Positions 1 to 6,356 are shown, counted from the first letter of the stretch. The stretch: DNA of 8,972 nucleotides from an uncultured Streptococcus sp. (GCA_916048145.1 CAJZGT010000049.1:1-8972); one strand, 5' to 3'. Numbers and translations are program-made. Notes: generated by a model from the letters alone, not told the origin.

Positions 1-570
1 GTAAACGAAGTTCCAGAATTCAAAGGCGGTGCTAACTTTGTAGAAGCAGCAGTGAACGATGTTCCAGAATTCAAAGGTGGTGCTAACTTTGTAGAAGCAG
101 CGGTCAATGAAGTTCCAGAATTCAAAGGCAGTGCTAACTTTGTAGAAGCAGCAGTAAACGAAGTTCCAGAATTTAAAGGTGGTTCTAACTTTGTAGAAGC
201 AGCAGTCAATGAAGTTCCAGAATACACAGGAGTTCTAGCTACAGTAGGAGATCAAGCAGTACCAAGTGTTGAGAAACCTGAATTTAAGGGTGGTGTTAAT
301 GCTGTAATGGCTCTAGAACATAAACTTCCAGAGTACCGTGGTATTCTAGCTACAGTAGGGAATCAACCAGCACCGACAGTAGAAAAACCAGAGTTTAAAC
401 TAAGTTCGTTAGAAAAAGCTCAGACTCCAGAAACACCAGTTCAAGTTGCCAAGGAAGACAAGAGATTGCCAGAAACTGGTGAAAAACAGTCAGAAACAGC
501 TATTTTCTTGGCAGGTGTTACCTTGGCTTTGTCAGCAGCCTTATTAACTGCAAAACGCAAAGAGGATTAG
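1..570 (+). CDS. LPXTG cell-wall-anchored repeat surface protein, C-terminal part (5' end outside window)
   Basis: The reading frame is open from base 1, so only the last 189 residues are visible. The visible part is a repetitive stalk of two modules: a 17-residue type (PEFKGGxNxVxA...) and a 20-residue type (PEYxGxLATVGxQxxPxVEK). A short linker of about 20 residues follows, then a sortase signal: LPETG at 466-480, a hydrophobic segment at about 496-552 and a basic tail (KRKED) before the stop. This is the standard layout for sortase A attachment to peptidoglycan, so the protein should be surface-exposed with the repeats acting as spacer or binding stalk. I recall similar PEFKGG/PEYxG repeats in mitis-group streptococcal surface proteins, but the functional N-terminal domain is not in the window, so neither substrate nor adhesin role can be given. 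An internal GTG at 52 is only a repeat codon, not a start. Confidence 0.9.
   Translation, partial: VNEVPEFKGGANFVEAAVNDVPEFKGGANFVEAAVNEVPEFKGSANFVEAAVNEVPEFKGGSNFVEAAVNEVPEYTGVLATVGDQAVPSVEKPEFKGGVNAVMALEHKLPEYRGILATVGNQPAPTVEKPEFKLSSLEKAQTPETPVQVAKEDKRLPETGEKQSETAIFLAGVTLALSAALLTAKRKED
13..402 (+). repeat. Coding tandem repeat: 51-bp (A) and 60-bp (B) modules, order A-A-A-A-B-A-B-A(partial)
   Basis: Counting from each Pro codon, 51-bp A modules start at 13, 64, 115 and 166, a 60-bp B module at 217, an A module at 277, a B module at 328 and a broken A module (PEFK only) at 388. Bases 1-12 belong to the preceding unit, so the array continues upstream. The first four A units are nearly identical at DNA level and differ mostly at third codon positions, as expected for slippage or unequal recombination. 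The A unit at 277 is much more diverged. Confidence 0.9.
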
Positions 571-644
571 TCTATGCGCCTAATACCATTCTATTTGTAT
601 AGATTAGTAGAAGATAAAAAATGAATTGATAAATGAGTCGAATA

Positions 645-677
645 GATGGAGAGGACCAATTAGGCCTCTCCGTCTTT
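645..677 (+). terminator. Rho-independent terminator after the surface-protein gene
   Basis: The arm at 645-654 (GATGGAGAGG) pairs with 665-674 (CCTCTCCGTC) over 10 bp with one G-U pair and a 10-base loop, followed by only a short T run. It lies 75 bp after the stop codon of the surface-protein gene and is its likely transcript end. Confidence 0.7.
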
Positions 678-700
678 ACTAGTAAAAATGAAATCGTTTA

Positions 701-720
701 CTTTCGTGTTTAGACGAAAG
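701..720 (+). other. Perfect 7-bp hairpin of unknown role
   Basis: CTTTCGT (701-707) pairs perfectly with ACGAAAG (714-720) around a 6-base loop. It has no T run, so it is not a terminator by itself. It stands 6 bp before the next terminator hairpin, and the two could form one structured RNA. The 3' arm runs into GGAG, giving an AAAGGAG sequence at 717-723 that resembles a ribosome binding site, but no start codon follows at usable distance. Confidence 0.5.
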
Positions 721-726
721 GAGAGT

Positions 727-750
727 AGAGGGGCTTTGTCCCCTCTTTTT
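727..750 (+). terminator. Second Rho-independent terminator, not preceded by a gene
   Basis: AGAGGGG (727-733) pairs with CCCCTCT (740-746) around a 6-base loop and is followed by a T run to 750. It is better formed than the terminator at 645-677. Because no open gene lies between the two, it either backs up the first terminator or ends a short non-coding transcript. Confidence 0.75.
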
Positions 751-779
751 CTATATGAACGAAGAGATTTATATTTAAG

Positions 780-809
780 ATGCAAGGTGGATAGACTTTA
801 TAGTATAAT
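780..809 (+). promoter_or_regulatory. Promoter of nnrD
   Basis: A perfect TATAAT box lies at 804-809. The best -35 candidate is ATGCAA at 780-785 with an 18-bp spacer, which is a weak match (3 of 6). Transcription would start near 816, giving a leader of about 13 bases. The stretch between the stop at 570 and this promoter otherwise holds only hairpins. Confidence 0.6.
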
Positions 810-814
810 GAATA

Positions 815-820
815 GAGAGG
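815..820 (+). promoter_or_regulatory. Ribosome binding site that fixes the nnrD start
   Basis: GAGAGG lies 8 bases before the ATG at 829. The in-frame ATG at 808 overlaps the TATAAT box, and the in-frame ATG at 688 lies upstream of a terminator, so neither is a credible start. Confidence 0.65.
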
Positions 821-828
821 AAAAAACA

Positions 829-1680
829 ATGAAAGTGATTGAGCAAGCATTATTAGAAAAAGTCATTATTGAACGTTCTCGTACAAGTCATAAAGGAAAC
901 TATGGTCGTTTGCTGTTACTGGGTGGGACTTATCCTTATGGTGGTGCCATCATCATGGCTGCTATAGCAGCTGTAAAAAGCGGTGCAGGATTGGTGACCG
1001 TTGGAACGGATAGGGAAAATATCTTAGCTCTGCACAGCCATTTACCTGAGGCTATGGCCTTTTCTCTTCAAGACCAGCAATTATTAAAAGAGCAAATAGA
1101 GAAGGCAGAAATTGTCTTATTGGGGCCTGGTTTAAGCGACGATACTTTTGGAGAGGACCTAATCAAGCAGGTCTTTGCTAATCTAAATCAAAATCAGATT
1201 TTGATTGTGGATGGAGGAGCCTTGACCATTCTTGCTAAGACCAAGTTGTCATTTCCGTCGAGCCAGATTATCCTAACTCCCCACCAAAAAGAATGGGAAA
1301 AATTGTCTGGAATTACGATTGAACAGCAAAAGGAAGCTGCAACGGCTAGTGCCCTGACTTCCTTTCCTCAAGGAACCATTTTGGTGGAGAAAGGTCCAGC
1401 TACTCGTATTTGGCAAGTTGGCCAATCTGATTATTACCAGTTACAGGTTGGTGGTCCCTATCAGGCGACTGGGGGAATGGGAGATACACTGGCTGGAATG
1501 ATTGCAGGATTTGCAGGCCAATTTCGACAGGCCAGTCTCTACGAACGTGTGGCAGTGGCAACCCATCTTCATTCAGCCATAGCCCAAGAATTATCTCAAG
1601 AACATTATGTGGTCTTGCCGACGGAAATCAGCTCTTATCTGCCCAAAATAATGAAAAAAATATCTCAAAAAGGCACCTGA
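829..1680 (+). CDS. nnrD: ADP/ATP-dependent (S)-NAD(P)H-hydrate dehydratase (YjeF_C / ribokinase-like fold)
   Basis: The 283-residue protein has the features of the NnrD family, which repairs hydrated NADH and NADPH back to the active coenzymes at the cost of ADP or ATP in the cytosol. Visible motifs are HKGNYG at 21-26, a glycine-rich LLLLGG at 28-33, LGPGL at 98-102, VDGGAL at 127-132, LTPHQKE at 149-155, EKGP at 187-190 and the signature GGMGDTLAG at 215-223, whose Asp219 is the expected catalytic base. The partner epimerase domain (NnrE, YjeF_N), fused to it in many bacteria, is absent, so this is a stand-alone dehydratase and any epimerase must be encoded elsewhere. The start at 829 is chosen from a GAGAGG site and a promoter just upstream; a longer open frame back to 688 crosses a terminator and has no family similarity. 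The gene is monocistronic, and its stop codon lies inside the terminator stem. Confidence 0.93.
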   Translation: MKVIEQALLEKVIIERSRTSHKGNYGRLLLLGGTYPYGGAIIMAAIAAVKSGAGLVTVGTDRENILALHSHLPEAMAFSLQDQQLLKEQIEKAEIVLLGPGLSDDTFGEDLIKQVFANLNQNQILIVDGGALTILAKTKLSFPSSQIILTPHQKEWEKLSGITIEQQKEAATASALTSFPQGTILVEKGPATRIWQVGQSDYYQLQVGGPYQATGGMGDTLAGMIAGFAGQFRQASLYERVAVATHLHSAIAQELSQEHYVVLPTEISSYLPKIMKKISQKGT

Positions 1681-1705
1681 TAGTTTCAGGCGCCTTTATA
1701 TCTTT
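1669..1705. terminator. Bidirectional terminator between nnrD and the convergent small gene
   Basis: AAAGGCACCTGA (1669-1680) pairs with TCAGGCGCCTTT (1686-1697) over 12 positions with a single A-C mismatch and a 5-base loop. On the plus strand a T-rich run follows. On the minus strand the stem is followed by TTTTTG. The nnrD stop codon forms the end of the left arm, and the minus-strand stop is at 1705-1707, so one element serves both genes. Confidence 0.85.
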
Positions 1706-1890
1706 TAGAAAAATCCTTTAATCTTTCCAACGAGGCCATCTAGACCTTCAGAACCAGAAATCAACTGCTGAGCTTGAGAGAAGTATTCTCCAAGCTGTTC
1801 TTGATTTTCCGCAACAAAGGTTTTTGCAGTTTCGAAATCTTTTGTTTCGATTAATTCTTTTACTTGGTTAAACAAATCTAATGGGTTCAT
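1705..1890 (-). CDS. Small acidic helical protein of unknown function (61 aa)
   Basis: I do not recognise the function. The gene looks real: it has an AAGGAG site (minus strand, at 1898-1903) placed 7 bases before the ATG, an upstream AT-rich promoter region and a shared terminator just after its stop. The protein starts MNPLDLF, is rich in Glu, Gln, Lys and Leu (about 10 acidic to 5 basic residues) and should be mostly alpha-helical without a signal peptide or membrane segment. The last ten residues (GLVGKIKGFF) are Gly-rich, basic and hydrophobic, unlike the acidic remainder, and could be an amphipathic tail. There are no Cys, His or Trp residues, so a metal site or redox role is unlikely. 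Its divergent orientation from dinG suggests an independent unit. Confidence 0.75.
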   Translation of the reverse strand: MNPLDLFNQVKELIETKDFETAKTFVAENQEQLGEYFSQAQQLISGSEGLDGLVGKIKGFF

Positions 1891-1909
1891 CTTATTTCTC
1901 CTTTTCTAT

Positions 1910-1938
1910 ATAATACTATTCAAACATTTTATAAAAAT
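1910..1938 (-). promoter_or_regulatory. Probable promoter of the small minus-strand gene
   Basis: On the minus strand a TATTAT box corresponds to 1910-1915, about 20 bases before the ATG. No good -35 box lies at 16-18 bp: only an A/T run is there, and a TTGAAA at 1941-1946 is too far away (25 bp). The -10 call is tentative. Confidence 0.35.
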
Positions 1939-1976
1939 TTTTTCAAGCAAAGAGATTTTTCTATCGAAGTTGAGGG

Positions 1977-2005
1977 GTGTCAAACAGGGCTTTTTTTGAT
2001 ATAAT
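1977..2005 (+). promoter_or_regulatory. Extended -10 promoter of the dinG-rodA-DJ-1 operon
   Basis: TGATATAAT at 1997-2005 is a perfect -10 hexamer with the TGn extension. GTGTCA at 1977-1982 matches the -35 consensus at 4 of 6 positions with a 17-bp spacer. Transcription should start at about 2011-2013, which is exactly at the dinG start codons, so no leader or ribosome binding site is present. Confidence 0.75.
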
Positions 2006-2010
2006 TTTTA

Positions 2011-4494
2011 ATGATGAATTCGAGAACTAATCGGTATGTGGTTGTTGATTTAGAGGCCACTAGCACCGGAAGCAAGGCAAAAATTATTCAAGTGGGTATT
2101 GTGGTGATTGAAAATGGCGAAATCGTCGATCAGTATGGGACTGATGTCAATCCCCATGAGCCCTTGGATTCTCATATAAAAGAATTAACAGGTTTGACTG
2201 ATCAACGGTTGGCAGTTGCTCCAGAGTTTTCACAGGTAGCTGGAAGGATTTTTGAACTGGTCAAGGATGGTGTTTTTGTCGCGCACAATGTACAGTTTGA
2301 TGCAAATCTTCTGGCAGAGTATTTATTTTTTGAAGGTTATGAATTGAGAACTCCACGAGTGGATACCGTTGAGTTAGCACAGGTTTTGTACCCTCAGTTT
2401 GAAAAGTACAATCTCGGCATTCTCTGTCAAGAGTTAGGGATTAAGTTAGACCACGCCCACACCGCTCTCTCTGATGCACAAGCAACAGCAGAGCTTTTGC
2501 TTTTTATGCGTCAAAAACTTTTTCAGTTACCAAAAGGACTTTTAGAAACGTTGTTAAATCTTGCGGATAACCTCCTTTATGAAACTTATTTAGTGATTGA
2601 AGAAGTATATCAGCGACAGTCCCTCCTTTCTTCTCACGATTTGATGGAGTTCCATGGACTCTTTCTAAGAAAGAAAAGTCAGTCTTTAAAACCACGTAAG
2701 CTATCTAAGGATTTTACTAAAAATATTTCCTTATTAGACTTGGATGAACGTCCTCAGCAAGTTGAATTTGCAGAAAAAGTTGAGCAGTTATTAAAGGAAC
2801 AGAAAACCGCATTTATTCAAGCCCAAACGGGACTTGGAAAGACTTATGGTTACCTACTGCCAGCTTTGAGCATGGAAAGTGAAGGTGGTATCCTTGTTAG
2901 TGTTCCTACCAAAATCCTTCAAAATCAAATTATGCAAGAAGAAGGAAGTCGATTAAAAGATACTTTTCATATTGATATTCATAGTCTTAAGGGACCTCAA
3001 AATTATTTGAAACTCGATAATTTTTATAAAGTACTTCATAGGCCAGAGTCTAACCGCCTATTCACACGCTTTAAAATGCAAGTATTGATTTGGTTAACAG
3101 AGACAGAAACAGGTGACTTAGATGAAATCGGGCAGCTGTATCGTTATCAACATTTTATACCTGAATTTGTACATGATGGAAAACTTTCAAAAAAAAGTTT
3201 ATTTATTTCTGAGGACTTCTGGAAACGCAGTCAAGATAGGGCTAAATCGAGTCGCCTTTTGTTAACCAATCACGCTTATTTGGTAACACGTTTAGAGGAC
3301 GATCCAGAGTTTGTCAACAATCGCTTGGTAATCATAGATGAAGCTCAAAAAATGCTGATTGCTCTTGAAAACCTCGCCCAAGAGTCTTATCTTCTCGATA
3401 ATTTAGTAACACAAGTTGAAAAGTCCTTGGAAACAGAAAAAGATCTTATTCAGAGACGGTTGCTTGAGAGTATTGGGTTTGAATGTCGCTATTTGATAAA
3501 TCAGTTTTACTCAGGACTTAAGAATGACAAGTGGTTGGATTCTCTTGAAAACTTACGCCAGCATTTTTCTGAGTTAAATCTTCCCGAGTATAGAGATATG
3601 ACGCGCTTTTTTACATCGGACCGTGAATTTTGGCTGGCAACAGCTGAGAAGTCAAGTAAGGATGTGTTAATTTGTTCAAGTAAAAAAGGTCGCTTGCTAC
3701 TAGCAGATTTATTGCCAGAAGATTGCAGAGTGCTTGGCGTATCTGCCACTCTTGAAATCAGTAATAGAGTTTCTTTAGCGGATTTATTAGGATTTACTGA
3801 AGCTCCACTTATTACAGTTGAATCTTTACAACAGAAGCAACAAGAAATTTTATTAGTAAATGATTTTCCGTTAGTAACTGAACATTCTCCTTTAGATTAT
3901 GCAGAAGAGGTTACATCAGTTATCCATTCCTTACAGGCGTTTCAAGAGTCTTTGCTTGTTTTATTTACGTCTAAAGAATTACTGTTAGCAGTGTCAGATT
4001 TACTAGACCATCCTCATTTAGCCCAATATAAAAATGGAGAACCCAGTCAACTGAAGAAACGTTTTGAAAAAGGAGAGCGACAAATCTTACTTGGAACAGG
4101 AAGTTTCTGGGAGGGAGTTGATTTTTCTACCCATCCTTGTGTTATTCAAGTAATTCCTCGCTTGCCTTTCCAAAATCCCCAAGAACCTTTGACACGAAAA
4201 TTAAATCATGAATTGCGTCAGGAAGGGAAGAATCCTTTCTATGATTATCAGTTGCCAATGGCCATTATTCGTCTCAAACAGGCTTTGGGTAGAACAATTA
4301 GAAAAGAGGAACAAGCTTCCATTGCTGTGATACTGGATAGTCGAGTTGTTCATAAACGATATGGTAAACAGATTAGACAAGCTTTAGCGAAGGAAAGAAC
4401 TATCAGAGAGGTGAATAGGAAACAGATTACCTCTGCTGTTATTGATTTCCTCCAAAACAACAAAAATGAAAAATCTAAGAAAGAGAAAAGGTGA
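2011..4494 (+). CDS. dinG: DinG-family protein: DEDDh 3'-5' exonuclease fused to XPD/DinG-like helicase domain
   Basis: The 827-residue protein joins two domains, the usual form in Firmicutes. Residues about 8-170 are a DEDDh exonuclease like DNA polymerase III epsilon: Asp13 and Glu15 in VVVDLEAT, Asp97 in HNVQFD, and His150 with Asp155 in HAHTALSDA. Residues about 245-800 are the helicase-like part: Walker A AQTGLGKT at 271-278, DEAQ box at 443-446 (not DEAH), SAT at 578-580, GSFWEGVDF at 697-705 and QALGRTIR at 757-764. No cysteine lies between Walker A and DEAQ; position 334 is Lys (KGPQNYLK) where Fe-S DinG proteins have the first cluster Cys. It therefore lacks the Fe-S cluster, as reported for Staphylococcus aureus DinG, which acts as a nuclease rather than a helicase. 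Likely role is cytosolic DNA repair. Start is ATG 2011 or the adjacent ATG 2014; neither has a ribosome binding site. rodA begins 4 bp after its stop. Confidence 0.93.
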   Translation: MMNSRTNRYVVVDLEATSTGSKAKIIQVGIVVIENGEIVDQYGTDVNPHEPLDSHIKELTGLTDQRLAVAPEFSQVAGRIFELVKDGVFVAHNVQFDANLLAEYLFFEGYELRTPRVDTVELAQVLYPQFEKYNLGILCQELGIKLDHAHTALSDAQATAELLLFMRQKLFQLPKGLLETLLNLADNLLYETYLVIEEVYQRQSLLSSHDLMEFHGLFLRKKSQSLKPRKLSKDFTKNISLLDLDERPQQVEFAEKVEQLLKEQKTAFIQAQTGLGKTYGYLLPALSMESEGGILVSVPTKILQNQIMQEEGSRLKDTFHIDIHSLKGPQNYLKLDNFYKVLHRPESNRLFTRFKMQVLIWLTETETGDLDEIGQLYRYQHFIPEFVHDGKLSKKSLFISEDFWKRSQDRAKSSRLLLTNHAYLVTRLEDDPEFVNNRLVIIDEAQKMLIALENLAQESYLLDNLVTQVEKSLETEKDLIQRRLLESIGFECRYLINQFYSGLKNDKWLDSLENLRQHFSELNLPEYRDMTRFFTSDREFWLATAEKSSKDVLICSSKKGRLLLADLLPEDCRVLGVSATLEISNRVSLADLLGFTEAPLITVESLQQKQQEILLVNDFPLVTEHSPLDYAEEVTSVIHSLQAFQESLLVLFTSKELLLAVSDLLDHPHLAQYKNGEPSQLKKRFEKGERQILLGTGSFWEGVDFSTHPCVIQVIPRLPFQNPQEPLTRKLNHELRQEGKNPFYDYQLPMAIIRLKQALGRTIRKEEQASIAVILDSRVVHKRYGKQIRQALAKERTIREVNRKQITSAVIDFLQNNKNEKSKKEKR
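4488..4493 (+). promoter_or_regulatory. Ribosome binding site of rodA, overlapping the dinG stop
   Basis: AAGGTG lies 5 bases before the ATG at 4499 and overlaps the dinG TGA at 4492-4494. This fixes the rodA start at 4499 rather than the in-frame upstream ATG at 4442, and suggests translational coupling to dinG. Confidence 0.7.
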
Positions 4495-4498
4495 ATAT

Positions 4499-5722
4499 AT
4501 GAAACGTTCTCTCGACTCTAGAGTCGATTATAGTTTGCTCCTGCCAGTATTTTTCCTACTGGTTATCGGTGTGGTGACTATTTATATAGCTGTTAGTCAT
4601 GATTATCCGAACAATATTTTACCCATTTTAGGGCAGCAGGTTGCCTGGATTGCCTTGGGGCTTGTGATTGGTTTTGTGGTCATGCTCTTTAATACAGAAT
4701 TTCTCTGGAAAATTACCCCTTATCTATATGTTCTTGGTTTAGCTTTGATGGTCTTACCACTGGTTTTTTATAATCCAAGTCTTGTAGCTTCAACTGGGGC
4801 TAAGAACTGGGTATCCATTGGGGGCGCAACACTCTTCCAACCTTCAGAGTTTATGAAAATTTCTTATATCTTGATTTTGGCAAGAATTATTGTCCAATTT
4901 ACTCAAAAACATAAGGAATGGCGACGCACAATTCCTTTGGATTTTCTATTGATAGGCTGGATGATTGTTTTTACTATTCCGATTCTAGTTCTCTTAGCTC
5001 TTCAGAGTGACTTGGGTACAGCCTTGGTTTTTGTGGCTATCTTTTCAGGAATCGTTTTATTATCAGGAGTTTCTTGGAAAATTATTATCCCAGTTTTTGC
5101 AACAGGAGTTACTGGTGTAGTCGGCTTTCTTACAATTTTTTTGAGTAAGGATGGACGTGCCTTCTTACATCAGATTGGGATGCCAACCTATCAAATTAAT
5201 CGAATTCTAGCTTGGCTTAATCCTTTTGACTTTGCCCAAACAACCACTTATCAGCAGGCTCAAGGGCAGATTGCGATTGGTAGTGGTGGTTTGTTTGGTC
5301 AAGGATTCAATGTATCGAATCTTCTGATTCCGGTTCGAGAGTCAGACATGATTTTCACTGTTATTGCTGAAGACTTTGGTTTTATCGGTTCTGTTTTTGT
5401 TATCGCTTTATATCTGCTTCTCATCTATCGTATGCTAAAGATAACACTAAAATCGAATAACCAGTTCTATACCTATATTTCGACTGGCTTTATCATGATG
5501 CTACTCTTTCATATCTTTGAGAATATCGGTGCTGTTACAGGCTTACTTCCCTTGACTGGGATTCCATTGCCTTTCATTTCTCAAGGGGGGTCGGCTATTA
5601 TTAGTAACTTAATTGGCGTTGGCTTGCTTTTATCTATGAGTTACCAGACAAATTTAGCTGAAGAAAAGAGTGGAAATGTTCCATTCAAGCGAAAAAAAGT
5701 TGTATTAAAACGAATTAAATAA
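4499..5722 (+). CDS. rodA: RodA, SEDS-family peptidoglycan glycosyltransferase
   Basis: The 407-residue membrane protein polymerises lipid II into glycan strands during peripheral (elongation) wall growth, normally with a class B PBP (PBP2b in streptococci). About ten hydrophobic segments can be seen, the first near 12-32, then 46-64, 74-91, 118-134 and further ones to 363-381. SEDS marks include GAKNW at 100-104, QPSE at 114-117, LQSDLGTA at 168-175, the GSGGLFGQGF loop at 261-270, VRESDMIF at 279-286 with Asp283 as the expected catalytic aspartate, AEDFGF at 290-295 and the PLPFISQGGS block at 356-365. The Lys/Arg-rich tail is cytoplasmic. RodA rather than FtsW is chosen by length, the near match to pneumococcal RodA that I remember and the gene order. 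It follows dinG by 4 bp and precedes the DJ-1 gene by 10 bp, so all three should share the promoter at 1977-2005. Confidence 0.95.
   Translation: MKRSLDSRVDYSLLLPVFFLLVIGVVTIYIAVSHDYPNNILPILGQQVAWIALGLVIGFVVMLFNTEFLWKITPYLYVLGLALMVLPLVFYNPSLVASTGAKNWVSIGGATLFQPSEFMKISYILILARIIVQFTQKHKEWRRTIPLDFLLIGWMIVFTIPILVLLALQSDLGTALVFVAIFSGIVLLSGVSWKIIIPVFATGVTGVVGFLTIFLSKDGRAFLHQIGMPTYQINRILAWLNPFDFAQTTTYQQAQGQIAIGSGGLFGQGFNVSNLLIPVRESDMIFTVIAEDFGFIGSVFVIALYLLLIYRMLKITLKSNNQFYTYISTGFIMMLLFHIFENIGAVTGLLPLTGIPLPFISQGGSAIISNLIGVGLLLSMSYQTNLAEEKSGNVPFKRKKVVLKRIK
4512..4527. repeat. 16-bp perfect palindrome inside the start of rodA
   Basis: TCGACTCTAGAGTCGA is its own reverse complement. It covers codons 5-10 of rodA, 13 bases after the start codon begins. 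In mRNA it could fold as a 6-bp stem with a CUAG loop just inside the region covered by an initiating ribosome. Confidence 0.6.
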
Positions 5723-5732
5723 GGAGAAAATC

Positions 5733-6287
5733 ATGGTTAAAGTAGCAGTTATGTTAGCTCAGGGTTTTGAGGAAATTGAAGCTTTGACAGTTGTAGATGT
5801 CTTGCGTCGTGCCAATATCACTTGTGATATGGTTGGTTTTGAAGAGCAAGTGATGGGTTCGCATGCAATTCAAGTAAGAGCAGATCGTGTCTTTGATGGA
5901 GATTTATCAGCCTATGATATGATTGTTCTCCCTGGAGGGATGCCTGGTTCTGCACATTTACGTGATAATCAGGCCTTGATGAAAGAATTGCAAAGCTTCG
6001 AACGAGAAGGGAAAAAACTGGCAGCCATTTGTGCTGCGCCAATTGCCCTCAATCAAGCAGGGCTATTGAAAAATAAGCAGTACACTTGCTATGACGGCGT
6101 TCAAGAGCAAATCCTTGATGGTCACTACGTCAAGGAAACAGTAGTGGTAGATGGTCATTTGACAACCAGTCGAGGCCCTTCAACAGCCCTTGCCTTTGCC
6201 TACGAGTTGGTGGAGCAATTAGGAGGAGACGCAGAGAGTTTACGAACAGGAATGCTCTATCGAGATGTCTTTGGTAAAAATCAGTAA
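5733..6287 (+). CDS. DJ-1/PfpI (ThiJ) superfamily protein
   Basis: The 184-residue cytosolic protein has the full DJ-1 pattern: GFEEIEALTVVDVLRRA at 11-27, where Glu16 aligns with human DJ-1 Glu18, VLPGGMPG at 65-72, and the nucleophile elbow AAICAAP at 97-103 with Cys100 aligning with human Cys106. SRGPSTA at 146-152 and a helical C-terminal part follow, as in DJ-1. Relatives are proposed to act as glyoxalases or deglycases, or as redox or stress-protection proteins; the exact activity cannot be read from sequence, and the older name ThiJ does not show a thiamine role. It has a strong AAGGAG site at 5721-5726 overlapping the rodA stop, and is the last gene of the dinG-rodA operon, followed by a terminator. 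Confidence 0.92.
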   Translation: MVKVAVMLAQGFEEIEALTVVDVLRRANITCDMVGFEEQVMGSHAIQVRADRVFDGDLSAYDMIVLPGGMPGSAHLRDNQALMKELQSFEREGKKLAAICAAPIALNQAGLLKNKQYTCYDGVQEQILDGHYVKETVVVDGHLTTSRGPSTALAFAYELVEQLGGDAESLRTGMLYRDVFGKNQ

Positions 6288-6313
6288 AACGGGAGTTATT
6301 CTCTCGTTTTTTT
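6286..6313 (+). terminator. Rho-independent terminator of the dinG-rodA-DJ-1 operon
   Basis: AAAACGGGAG (6286-6295) pairs with CTCTCGTTTT (6301-6310) over 10 positions with one G-U pair and a 5-base loop, and the T run continues to 6313. The stem begins inside the DJ-1 stop codon. Confidence 0.85.
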
Positions 6314-6356
6314 ACTTGGAAAAATCTAGGAAATCATCGCTTTTTTCATAAAAAAA

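Noticed and set aside
638..645. Competence (ComX) cin-box-like GTCGAATA
   Set aside because: It matches only 6 of 8 positions of TACGAATA and lies at the start of a terminator stem with no gene behind it.
774..784. CiaR-type binding site (paired TTTAAG)
   Set aside because: One TTTAAG occurs at 774-779, but the second half-site five bases away is missing on both sides.
688..828. N-terminal extension of nnrD starting at ATG 688
   Set aside because: The extension runs through a terminator hairpin (727-750) and the nnrD promoter, has no ribosome binding site and no family similarity. The ATG at 829 has a ribosome binding site at the right distance.
1891..2010. Repeat element or attachment site in the divergent intergenic region
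   Set aside because: Only A/T-rich promoter-like sequence is present. I see no BOX or RUP-like element, direct repeats or tRNA end.
4442..4498. Longer rodA start at ATG 4442
   Set aside because: It would overlap dinG by over 50 bp without a ribosome binding site. The ATG at 4499 gives the usual 407-residue RodA with a site just upstream.
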